NCBI RefSeq assembly: GCF_025989125.1
Contig: NZ_JAPDNR010000001.1
Coordinates: 5,382,087-5,446,086 of the forward strand
Direction of reading: 5' to 3'
DNA: 64,000 nucleotides
Source of the DNA: Chitinophaga nivalis
GTDB lineage: Bacteria; Bacteroidota; Bacteroidia; Chitinophagales; Chitinophagaceae
The notes beneath the pieces are model-generated. The model did not search any database. It was given only the letters and a program-made list of their open reading frames with translations, and was not told the origin of the DNA. Shown piece by piece: positions 45,991 to 56,700 of this stretch; within the stretch, counting starts at the first letter, position 1; every line of letters starts with the position of its first letter. Both the position numbers and the translations under genes were made by a program.

Positions 45991-47616
45991 TTACAATGCT
46001 GCGGCTACTGCCTGCTGCTCATAATCATACAATAATTCTTTTTCTCCGAATAATCTTTCTGCTATAATACCACGTTTCAAACATTCCGCTACCAGCATGT
46101 TTGACTGAACGATAGGCTTGGATTCCGGGGTATACTTGATACTACTGATAAATTCCAGCCAGGGCTCCTGTCCCATCGCATATACATAGGCTTCCTTGGG
46201 ATGGAAGATATCTACCAGGTGCATTCCCTTTTCAAAATCGCTACCCGCCAGTCTTCTGGACTGATCGTTCTCGCGCGACAGGTCTTCTGTCAAAAGCGGG
46301 CCATAGAGCCAGGAAAGCGGCGCGCCTTCACATTCCATACCCAGGAACAACACATCCACATCTCCGATGATACGCTGAACATGCTGGTAAAGACGTGCTT
46401 CCATCACCCGCGAATCTGCTACAAACAGGAAAGTAAATTTATCAATCGCGATGTGGAAACAGGCTTTCGTTCTTATATTCAGATCGCTATGCTCGCCGGT
46501 AAAAGGCAAACCCGTGATGGTACAGTTTTCAAACCGGATGGCTTCCAGTTCATCAATTTCTATCACATTGGTGAATCCGATATTCTCGAATGTTAGTTTG
46601 AGACTAGGATCCTGCAGGGAGCCACTGTTGGTAGCCGGTACAATAATATTTTTGATTTTATGACGCAGCGGCAGCAGTGTTTCAAACACAATATGATCCT
46701 GGTGATTATGGGTAATCAACACATAATCGATCTGGTCGGGTAAATCAATATCAGAAAAATGCGTGACACCGGATTCATACCCATAGTAGCTGATCAACGG
46801 ATCTACCAGAATGCTCACTTCCTTTGTTTCAATTAAAATGCAGGCATGACCAAAGTACCGCATCCGGGCTTTATCTCCTTCATATTTGCGGTACCGGGGA
46901 TGTTCCTGTTTGGTGAAGAAGGTATCGAACAGGGCGCGGCTCTCCTCCGGCACACCCAGCAACGCGGCTACTTCATCGATGCTGCCGGCTTCTCTTTTCA
47001 TACGGCTCAACACATCCAATCCGGCATGATCAAAAGGAATCTGCAGGTGTAAGATATGCTCTTCATCCAGCTGCGGCGTACTCAAACAAAAAGGACGTTC
47101 GTCGTTGTTGGTGACCCACAGTGCCACACTTTGAGAGTCCTTTGCATAAAATTCACTCTTATACAACAGGGATTCAAAAAAACGGAAAGAGGCGTTGTTA
47201 TTGATATCATACAACAGTTCCACATAACCTTTTAAGATATCCGGTACCTTATCATACAGTGGTTCCAGCGAAAGCCCTTTGGGGTAGCCTTTCAGCAACT
47301 TGTCCAGTTCTTTCACGGCTGCAGCAAAAGCGATGGCATTCGCTTGTTTGGTAGTGATCTCCTCCCGTAATTGTTTTACCTCGTCTACACGTTGACCATT
47401 GTAATCCATAAAGGGTCCTCCCAGCATTTTAGGGTTACGCACAGCAGCAGCATGGATCTGGGGTGACTGGATATACGAGTTCATGATCTTTAAATGCCGG
47501 TTCACCACATTCATGGCTGCGGTAGCAGGAGAAATAAGGTGGGTCCAGGCATACCACCTGTCAACTAAAGGTCCGATAATCACGTTGGGTTTGAGGTAGA
47601 ACAGTTCCTGTTTCAT
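45991..47616 (-). CDS. CmlA-like diiron beta-hydroxylase acting on carrier-bound amino acids (first copy)
   Basis: Protein of 541 residues with an N-terminal helical domain (about 1-245) and a C-terminal metallo-beta-lactamase fold. The family type is CmlA (532 residues), a diiron monooxygenase that hydroxylates the beta-carbon of an amino acid bound to an NRPS carrier protein. Visible ligands: HNHQDH at about 297-302, equivalent to the HxHxDH of CmlA, and GEHSDL near 374, where CmlA has a Glu metal ligand in place of the usual MBL His; FVADSR and AMGQEPW are further conserved segments. It is the last gene of the right block, 104 bp after the exporter. Sequence similarity to the second copy at 58912 is high throughout. 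CmlA-type assignment is strong; the residue it hydroxylates is unknown. Confidence 0.87.
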   Translation of the reverse strand: MKQELFYLKPNVIIGPLVDRWYAWTHLISPATAAMNVVNRHLKIMNSYIQSPQIHAAAVRNPKMLGGPFMDYNGQRVDEVKQLREEITTKQANAIAFAAAVKELDKLLKGYPKGLSLEPLYDKVPDILKGYVELLYDINNNASFRFFESLLYKSEFYAKDSQSVALWVTNNDERPFCLSTPQLDEEHILHLQIPFDHAGLDVLSRMKREAGSIDEVAALLGVPEESRALFDTFFTKQEHPRYRKYEGDKARMRYFGHACILIETKEVSILVDPLISYYGYESGVTHFSDIDLPDQIDYVLITHNHQDHIVFETLLPLRHKIKNIIVPATNSGSLQDPSLKLTFENIGFTNVIEIDELEAIRFENCTITGLPFTGEHSDLNIRTKACFHIAIDKFTFLFVADSRVMEARLYQHVQRIIGDVDVLFLGMECEGAPLSWLYGPLLTEDLSRENDQSRRLAGSDFEKGMHLVDIFHPKEAYVYAMGQEPWLEFISSIKYTPESKPIVQSNMLVAECLKRGIIAERLFGEKELLYDYEQQAVAAAL

Positions 47617-47720
47617 AATAATGATGTTAATAAAATAAGTATAGATAGATTGTTTGTGTTGTTACGTATAGCCATGCTTTCTCTGGTCAATAGTCAGGTC
47701 GTTGCATTCTTCCGGTCTGA

Positions 47721-49379
47721 TCAGGCAACAAAACCGGATTCGTGCATATTCACGGCCTCCGCCATCAGTTTCCCGCCATCCATTTTGTAAAGCTTATCTG
47801 CGCAAGTGTAATATTTGTCATCATGGGTAATAGCGATAATCGTGATTCCTTCCTGCTTGAGTGCGGGAAGGATCTCTTTGTAAAATCGTTTTCGGAAATA
47901 GGGGTCCTGGTCAGCAGCCCATTCATCCAGCACCAGTACCGGTTTATCTTCCATCAACGCTGCGATCAATGCCAGCCGTTTCCGCTGACCAGCAGATAGC
48001 GCTGTAGTAGAAAACCGTGTTCCTTCCAGGGTCACTTTGCCTTCCAGTTCAAACAGGCGGAGATAACGGGTCCATTTTTCTTCGTCTACTTTATCTACGC
48101 CATGTAATTCATTAAACAAATAAAAATCGCTGAATACCACCGCAAATGCTGTTTTGTAGTCCGCGTAATTATCTTCATTGACAAGGGCATCATTCAACCG
48201 GATTTCACCGGCTGTTGGCAGATGTATACCTAATACCGTATGCAAAAAGGTAGTTTTACCACTACCATTGCCACCATAAATAAAAACAGCTTCTCCTTTT
48301 CTGGCGTTAAAATTAATGGGGCCTATGCCAAAAGTCCCTGCTGCTTCGCTGTAATGAAAGGTTAAATCTGTTACAGTAATCTGGTCGAATGCTGCTTTTG
48401 AAATATATTGCTTAGCCATGGGATTACTAAACCGCGCCGCTTCCAGCTCCTCTTTCAGATCTACCAGATGATTGGCGGCGATCTTAGCCCTGGCCAGTGT
48501 GGGCAATAGTGACATCATTATTTCAAGAGAGCCTAATAAATAGAGCAACGTAAAAACAAAACTCACCACTTTTCCGGTTCCAATGTTCAGGGTCACACTA
48601 AAAACAAGCAATATAACAGTAACTAATATATAAAACAATACCCGCCCCACAATCTGGTTGTTCAGAAACCCCGTAAAGGCCACAGTATTATCGCGACAAG
48701 TCTCGTCGGCAATCCCCAGAATCTTTCCTTCATAGACAGCTTTGCCTTTTTTAGGCTCCATGTATATTTCCTTAAAGCCTTTCAGAATCGTGTCGAAATG
48801 CTCCAGAAATTTATTTTCCAGATCGCGGGCATGGGCAAACTGCTGCAGGTTTTTACGGGTACGGAGATGATAGATGGCCGTACCGGCGATGCCTACTCCC
48901 AGCGTAGCCAGGAACAATATCCAGGAAATGAAGCCCAGGTAAACCAGACAGGAAAATACCAGGATGGAAGCGGTAAAAAAATCAATGATGTTCAGTGATG
49001 TCTGTGTTAATACATTCACATCATGTACCAGTGCCGCATAGATTTTATGCTTTCGGTCTGTTAACTGCCGGTAGTCTGCCTGGAGTACCTGCGACAGTAT
49101 TTGTTTCCGGAGACTCCAGAATAATAATTGCGACAGTTGGATGATACTATAGGAAAGTGTTCTTCTTGTCCAGATAAAAAACAGGATAATCAATGCAAAA
49201 ATAAACAGGTACTGCTGACTGATGACAGTATACTGCCCCGTTGCTATCTCTCCAATGATCCTGGTCACCAGGTGAATGAACAGAAAATTGCACAGACCGG
49301 AAATGATGCCCAGTAATATATTCATGCCCAGTTTCCATTTCCCGGCAAGGGGCAATATTAGTTTTAATACGCGCTGCAT
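47721..49379 (-). CDS. Cyclic-peptide-export-type ABC transporter (SyrD/PvdE-like), membrane and ATPase fused
   Basis: Half-transporter of 552 residues. The N-terminal about 320 residues hold six membrane segments. The C-terminal ATPase has Walker A GGNGSGKTT near 365, signature LSAGQRKR near 460 and Walker B VLVLDEWAADQDP near 480, followed by the switch His in ITHDDKYY. The DEWAADQDP form is typical of SyrD/PvdE-like exporters found with NRPS clusters, which move the peptide or its precursor across the inner membrane. No C39 peptidase domain is present, so it is not a processing exporter for the double-glycine peptides. It starts 22 bp after the aminotransferase stop and is part of the right NRPS operon. 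Confidence 0.94.
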   Translation of the reverse strand: MQRVLKLILPLAGKWKLGMNILLGIISGLCNFLFIHLVTRIIGEIATGQYTVISQQYLFIFALIILFFIWTRRTLSYSIIQLSQLLFWSLRKQILSQVLQADYRQLTDRKHKIYAALVHDVNVLTQTSLNIIDFFTASILVFSCLVYLGFISWILFLATLGVGIAGTAIYHLRTRKNLQQFAHARDLENKFLEHFDTILKGFKEIYMEPKKGKAVYEGKILGIADETCRDNTVAFTGFLNNQIVGRVLFYILVTVILLVFSVTLNIGTGKVVSFVFTLLYLLGSLEIMMSLLPTLARAKIAANHLVDLKEELEAARFSNPMAKQYISKAAFDQITVTDLTFHYSEAAGTFGIGPINFNARKGEAVFIYGGNGSGKTTFLHTVLGIHLPTAGEIRLNDALVNEDNYADYKTAFAVVFSDFYLFNELHGVDKVDEEKWTRYLRLFELEGKVTLEGTRFSTTALSAGQRKRLALIAALMEDKPVLVLDEWAADQDPYFRKRFYKEILPALKQEGITIIAITHDDKYYTCADKLYKMDGGKLMAEAVNMHESGFVA

Positions 49380-49401
49380 GTTTGTTTGTTAAAGCATGAT
49401 G

Positions 49402-50745
49402 TTAAGCAGGTACGCCTACTACTTTTTCAATACACAGATCCAGTACATTTGCGATCTGATCGCATTCTTCCTGGTTAATGATCAGCGGAGGACTGATCAG
49501 GATATGATCGCCGGTAAATCCGTCATTGGTACCTTTACCCGGGTATAATACCACTCCTTCTTCCATGGCCAGCTCCCCGATCCGTTTGGCGATATTCATT
49601 TCAGGCGGAAATGGTTTTTTAGTGACCTTATCCTGTACCAGCTCAATGCCCAGCAATAATCCTTCGCCCCGTACATCTCCTACAATATCATGTTTATACA
49701 GGTACTGCAGTTTTTCTTTCAGGTAACGGCCCTGGATTTCGGCCTTCTGTACCAGGTTTTGTTCTGCTATGTAAGTGAGTACAAACCGGCCGATAGCAGC
49801 ACCCAGCGGGTTACAGGCATAGGTATGGCCACCGAGGAAGGGTAGATTCTGTTGTACAAAAGGCTCCATCACCTCCCTGGAGGCCAGCACGGCCGACAGT
49901 GGGAAATATCCGCCACTGATACCTTTTCCGGCAGCAATGATATCGGGTATGACGTTGAACTTTTCTACGCCAAAACGGGTGCCTACCCTGCCGAATCCGG
50001 CGAGTACTTCATCTGAGATAAATAATAGTCCGTATTTCCGGCAGATGTGATACATCCGCTCCAGATAGCCGGGAGGGGCAGGTACCGCGCCCATTGCAGC
50101 TCCCACTACCGGTTCTGCAATAAAAGCCGCAAATGTGCCCGGGTCCCCCTCCAGCAACGTTTGTTCAAATTCATCGGCCAGCATATCCACATACGCTTCC
50201 TCATCCAGGTGATCTGGCTTCCGGTAGGTATTGGCAGCTGAAATGTGGGGAAAATGATTCATCCATTGATCGTAGATCTTTTTCCTGATGGGCATACCGC
50301 CAATGTCCAGCATAAAAACAGAGTTGCCATGGTAAGAGGTATGCCTGGAAACGATCTTATACCGTTTCTCATCTCCTTTTACGCGATGATACTGTAAAGC
50401 CAGTTTGATGGCGCTTTCCACCGCTTCGGTACCACTTGTCACCGTCCATACTTTGCTAAAACCCGGTGGCGCAAAATCCACCAGGGCATCAAAATAATCA
50501 TCCACTACCCTGGAGCTAAAAACATGCGTAGGCAAAACACTTACTTTCAACGATTGTTCCCGGATAATCTCTGCAATCTCCGGGATGCCATACCCCAGGT
50601 TGGATACCGCCGCCGAACCACTGGAAGCATCCAGATAGCCTTTCCCGGATTCATCGTATAAATAAATGCCTTTCCCGTAAACAATAGCGGGGTACTTTTT
50701 GGTAGCATCCGGGCATACTACTGCTGAGCGAATTAATGATTTCAT
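49402..50745 (-). CDS. Class III PLP-dependent aminotransferase
   Basis: Cytoplasmic enzyme of 447 residues, fold type I, class III. Motifs: WTVTSGTEAVESAIKLA (PLP phosphate region), TSYHGNS, LFISDEVLAGFGR with the PLP-binding Asp, and AAGKGISGGYFPLSAV, whose Lys (near 270) forms the Schiff base. Class III enzymes act on omega- or distal amino groups (ornithine, diaminobutyrate, beta-alanine, gamma-aminobutyrate). Its place between NRPS-E (10 bp upstream) and the exporter (22 bp downstream) suggests it makes a building block for the peptide, plausibly a diamino or beta-amino acid for an A domain lacking Asp235. The exact substrate cannot be read from the sequence. Confidence 0.93.
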   Translation of the reverse strand: MKSLIRSAVVCPDATKKYPAIVYGKGIYLYDESGKGYLDASSGSAAVSNLGYGIPEIAEIIREQSLKVSVLPTHVFSSRVVDDYFDALVDFAPPGFSKVWTVTSGTEAVESAIKLALQYHRVKGDEKRYKIVSRHTSYHGNSVFMLDIGGMPIRKKIYDQWMNHFPHISAANTYRKPDHLDEEAYVDMLADEFEQTLLEGDPGTFAAFIAEPVVGAAMGAVPAPPGYLERMYHICRKYGLLFISDEVLAGFGRVGTRFGVEKFNVIPDIIAAGKGISGGYFPLSAVLASREVMEPFVQQNLPFLGGHTYACNPLGAAIGRFVLTYIAEQNLVQKAEIQGRYLKEKLQYLYKHDIVGDVRGEGLLLGIELVQDKVTKKPFPPEMNIAKRIGELAMEEGVVLYPGKGTNDGFTGDHILISPPLIINQEECDQIANVLDLCIEKVVGVPA

Positions 50746-50755
50746 AATTGCTGTT

Positions 50756-53700
50756 TTATAAGTTAGTGGATGTATTGGCCAGCCAGCCGGAGCAATAGGG
50801 TGCTCTTACGATGGAAAAATGATCGCCTGCAGCATGTATCACGTTTACCTGCTGATAGTGTTCCTGCCAGCCGGTGCGATCCGGCGGACTTGCCCATACG
50901 CCCTGGTCATCTGCTATGATCAGCGTAACGGTATAGGGTAATTGGCTGGCATAATTATATTGTACGGCCAGTGCGTGCTCACATAAGGGCCATAAGTGAT
51001 AAAAGCGTGTCTTTTCTGCCGTCAGGCCATTCGCGGTGAAGAAATGATCCAGGAACAAGCCGGCATCCTGTTTTGCCCAGCCATCACCCTTTCCGATCGG
51101 TGCGCTGTCGATCAGCACTACCTCCAGGACTGCTATATCCGTACCTGCCAGTTGCTGCAACATTTCATACACAACGGTGCCACCGTAGCTATGGGCATAC
51201 AGCCTGATCTTCCCGGATGGCAGGATCGCCCGGATCAAAGCGATGTTATGGGCGGCCATATCCGTAATGCTGTCCAGCGGAGTTTCTCCTGCCAGCGCGC
51301 CTTTCATCTGCAGGCCGTAAACAACGCCCTGCGTGGGTATTTGCTGTGCCATTTCCAGGTAGCCTTCAGCGATACCCGGCATACCCGGTATAATAAAAGT
51401 GGGAGCTTCGTGTGTGCCTTCCCGTAGTGTCAGGATATGCGGATCTGATCCGGCCAGTCTTCCGCTGCCGGCCGCGATCAATGCAGCCTGCAACGCAATA
51501 GTGGTATGCTGCATGAGGTCAATGAGCCGGATAGCTGCCTGTTCAAATACCGTATTGATTTTATGCAGCAGGCGGATCATGGAAATCGAATGACCACCGG
51601 TTTCAAAAAAGCCATCATTTACGCCCACCTTTTCTCTGCCTAATACTTCCTGCCATATCAGCGCCAGTTTTTCTTCTGTTGCATGGCGCGGCGCCACATA
51701 GGCCACACCGGTATCGATACTGATACCCTGCGGGTCGGGCAGGTTACGCTTGTCTACTTTTCCATTCAGCGTCAGTGGTAAAACAGCTAAGGGTACATAG
51801 TAAACAGGCAACATATAATCCGGTACGGATTTTCTTAAATGGGCATGCAGCACGGCTGTATTTAAAGCCGCGTCTCCTACAATATAAGCGACCAGTTCAT
51901 TTTCACCGGCAGCATTGTATCTGGCGATTACGGCAGCCGCATCGATATCAGGATGCCGTTGCAGGGCATGTTCAATTTCACCCAGCTCTATCCGATATCC
52001 CCTGATGCTGATCTGGTCATCTTTACGACCGGTAATTTCGATATTACCATCCGGCAACCACCGGCCCAGGTCTCCCGTCCGGTACATGAGCTGTCCTTGC
52101 TGAAAAGGGTCTGGCACAAATTTTTCGGCCGTCAGCTCCGGCTTGTTGAGATACCCTCTGCCTACGCCATCTCCGCTGGTACAGATTTCACCAATCACCC
52201 CTACAGGACATAAGGCGCCGCCGGGAGCGAGAATATAGATCGCCGTATTTTGTATCGGACGGCCTATCAGTACCTTACCTTCCGCGGAGTGCCGGGGAAT
52301 TTTATAGTAAGTGGTTACATCAGAACATTCTGTTTGGCCATAGGTGTTGATGATCTCTACCTGTTCATTGCCGGCATAACATCTTTCTACAAAATAGGTA
52401 TTCAGCTTTTCCCCGGTCAGGATGAAGGTTTTTATACCACTCAGGTCTATCTTCTTTTCATAAAAAAGATGTTCATTTAACTGGGACGGGATTACCTCCA
52501 GCATCGTAGCACCGGTAACACCCGCTTTATGTATCAGTTTACTGACACTTTTCAACTCCTCTTCATTACACAGTGCGCACTTTCCGCCAACTATCAGCGG
52601 CGCCCACAATTGCCAGATGCCACCTACAAAATGCAATTGGGAATTATGACAGATCACACTTTCGGCGTTGAGCTGCAGCAAGGCAATTTTGCTGTACAGG
52701 TGATTGATAATACCGCTGTTTTCCAGCATACCTCCTTTGGGTTTTCCGGTAGATCCGGAAGTATAAATCACACAGGCCAGGTCGCGCGGGCCATTGATCG
52801 ATACCGGATTTGCTTTATCATAGTTGTTGGCCGATTTTTTAAATGCCTGCCACCAGTCCTCATCAATAAATACTTTGCAGTTGCTGTCGGCGACCATATA
52901 GTCGATACGCTCCTGCGGATATGCCGGGTCTACAGGCACACAGGCGCCGCCCGATTTTAATACGCCCAGCAAGGCTATTACCATCTGTTCGTTACGCGCT
53001 AGTTTTATACCTATCAAATCATCCGGTCTGATATCATACTGCTGTCTTAAATAATTGCCCAGCTGGTTGGCTGTTTCATTCAATTGCGCATAGGTTAGCG
53101 CCTGTTCTTCAAATGCAATCGCTATGTTATCCGGTGTTTTTGCTGCCTGTACTTCAAACAGGCCGGCAATAGTGCTATCACGGGGATATGCGGTGTGGGT
53201 ATTATTAAACGTTACCAACAACTGTTCTTTTTCTGCAGCACTGATATATTCCAGTTGGTGGATACGCTGTTGGGGAGCGCGAATGATACCGGTTAATATG
53301 GCAAAGAAAAGCTGTCCTAATTTTTCAGCGGTCAATCCGGAACGCAGCTTACGGGTGAGGTGTAATCCCAGTTGATACCTGCCACCCGTGCTATTGATGG
53401 TAAAGTCCAGGTAGGTATTGGTAAGACCATGTCCATCCAGATTCAGCATCGGTACTGCAGAAGTGGATGCTCCTGCTGGCGTACTGTCTGCCAGAGATTC
53501 GTACGCATGAAAGTCAACATAGTTAAAAAAGGTATCAAAAAAGTGATTGCCTTTATCCTGCTGCGGATGTATTTTGGAGAGTTCCAATACACTGATCCGT
53601 TCATAGCGTTTTAATGTCACCAATTGCTGCTGCACCTGCGTAATCAGCTCATCCACCTGTACGTTTTCCCCTACTGCTATTTTAAATGGTACTGCATTTA

Positions 53701-56700
53701 AAAAACATCCCAGTACCTTGTCGCCATCTTCACGTGAAAGCCGTGTATTGGTGACCAATCCTGCCACTACCTCCGGATCATCATTCAAGACTTTCAGCAT
53801 AAATAAATACGCAGTGAAAGAGATGGCTTTCACGGTCGTCTTTAAATCAACTGCCAGCTGTTCCAGTTGCTTTACTTCGGCCATATCCAGGAACTGCCCA
53901 TAACTGCTTACAGCAATTTCTTCTTTGAAAATGTTCAGCCGCTTGTAGTCTGCCAGCGCTGTTTGCCAGAAATCTTTTATCGAATCATCTTTTTTATCTA
54001 TCTCCTGCTGGATGATCAGGTCTTTATATCCTGATTTTAATTTTTCAGGATGATAATCCGGATTCTCCTGCAACTGCAGATACAGGTTATTTAATTCCGT
54101 CATGAACAGGGCGTCACTCCATCCGTCTAGGATCGCATGATGACATTGGAAGATGAATACGATATCATTCCCACCCAGGTTAAAGGCGGCCATTCTCCAC
54201 AGCGGCGCCTGCGTCACATCAAACGGATGATTGCGTTCCGTTCTCATGAACTCCCGTATAACGGCTTCCTGTTCCGCGAGGTGCATGCCAATCAGGTTTT
54301 CATAGCGTACGGCTACCTTCACCTTTTTATAGACGATCTGCACCTGTGTTTCGAAGTCGCTTATATTAAACCCTGTTCTTAAGATCGTGTGTTTTTCCAC
54401 CATCAGCTCCAATGCCGCACAAAGCCGGTTCACATCAAAATCAACGAAGGATCTCCTTCTGACCATCTGATCATGATAGATACCCAACCCTTTGTCCATC
54501 AAGGATTCGAACACCATCCCCTTTTCAATATCGCTCATCGGATAGACGTCTGCGATGTTTGCCGGATCCCTGATCTCCGGGGAAGATAAGATCCGTTCTT
54601 TCAGTGCATCCAGTTCCGCCTGTACCCATATGGCTGTTTCCTGCTGCGCCTTATGTTGTTCTTCCAGTATATCTTTATTACTGAGCACATGCTCCAGCAA
54701 TGCTTCAATGGTTTGATGCTTATAGATATCCGTCAGGGGTATTTCCAGATCGAGTTTCTTGCGGATTTCACTGATTATTTTCAGTATCCGGATAGAATCA
54801 CCTCCCAGCTCAAAAAAGTTATCCCTGATGCCTATACGTTCTTTTCCCAGGATCTCCTGCCAGATCAGTACTACTTTCTCTTCCGTATCATTACGGGGTG
54901 CTACGTATACCGTTCCGGTGCCCAACGCTGCGGCTTCCGGAACCGGCAGATTCTTTTTATCTATTTTACCACTGGAGGTCAAAGGCAACTGTGGCAACTG
55001 ATGAAAATAGCCCGGTATCATATACACAGGCAGGGTTTGCCCCAGATAGGTCCGCAGGTCCAACGACGCTAAAGGTGCTTCACTCACCACATAGGCAATG
55101 AGTTCCTTATCTCCGTTGATATTAGGCCTGGCCACTACTACGGCTGCATCTACCTTATCATGTTCCAGCAGCACATTCTCTATCTCCCCCAGCTCAATAC
55201 GGTGACCATGTATTTTTACCTGGTCATCTTTACGGCCGGTGAAGATGATGTTACCATCCGGCAACCATTTACCCAGATCACCGGTTTTATACATGCGTAT
55301 GTAATCGGTAGCGGCAACATCCACATGGGCCAACTTATTCCCGCAGAATACAAACAATTCATAATCCTGTACACCGTTCTTACTCCGCACACGGGTTTTC
55401 ACCTTAAAGAGTTCAATATCCGTTATGCCATTACTTACCAGCGCTTCCAGCAAATAGTATTTGTCTTCTTTTACCGTAATCCCCGGCGTTAGTTTGTTCT
55501 CGAACTTTGTATAGCTAAACGCACTCTGATTGGTACCATCCTCATGTTCGATGATAGGCAACAAGGTGCCCAGGATCAACCGCCCGCCTTCTTTCAATAC
55601 GGCTGTCATATTCTGCAACAGGTTGGCAGGATGCTGTACCCGGTCCAGCGTCAAAGTACTGATGGCAAAATCCATGGAGTTCCGCGCCAGCCTGGTATCC
55701 TGCAGAAATATATCCGTTGGTGTATCTATACGGGAGATAATACTATTGATATTCTTTTTGATCAGGTTATCGATGAAATAGGGGTTGATATCGATGCCTG
55801 TTACATCCTTCACCCCACTATCATAGATATTTTGTAGCAGCTCTCCGCTACCGCAGCCGAAATCCACGCCGCTGGCATCGGCCGGCATCTCTCTGCCTGC
55901 CAGTTTTGAGAATACCTTCCAGGAGAGACTCTCTGTTTTATAGGTATCAAACATGCCTTCATAGTAATATCGCAGGAATGTTTTTTTGAACTCCGCATCA
56001 GGTGCATTTTCCTGGAGGATTTTAATCGCCCGCTCTTTTAAAGCACCGGTAAAATGTGCTTCAATTTCAGGAATAATGTCCTCTACGGCTACTGCGGCCT
56101 CGATGCTATCGGTCACCTTTTCAAACAGTACATTGATTTCTTTTGTCAGTTTTCCTTTCCGGAAAACCTCTGTATTGATGACCTCTCCTTTTTCCTGATA
56201 GATGGTGTTTAGATAAAAATGGTTGGGTAAAAAAGAGGCAAACGTTTTTCTGCGATCCTTGAAGTAACCCACTGCTGTACCGGGTCCGCTCAGGTATACC
56301 TCCCCTTCTATTCCTACCGGCACGGGATCCATATTGCTGTCTGTAATATATGTTTTCAGGTTGGTGCGCGATTGCCCAATAGGAATGGCGCCCATGGGCT
56401 CACGGCCATGCCATACATGAGAGTACACCGTATACTCCGTAGGGCCGTAACCGTTAATAAAATGGCAATGATCTTTCCATCGCTCATATAACTCCACGGT
56501 ACACTTCTCTCCTACGGATACAATCCTTGGCATCCCCTGAATAGCAGCCGGATTTAACTGTCTGAGCATAGACGGCACCGTTACCACTACGTCAATACCA
56601 TATTGATTAATGAGGTCGATCAGGTCCAGGAAATTTCCCTTACTGATCATCACCAGGGTACAACCATTGGTTAACGCCATAATACTCTCTCCGACAGAAG

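Noticed and set aside
47721..49379. ABC transporter as processing exporter for the double-glycine peptides
   Set aside because: It lacks a C39 peptidase domain, has the SyrD/PvdE-type ATPase motifs and lies in the NRPS operon about 16 kb away.
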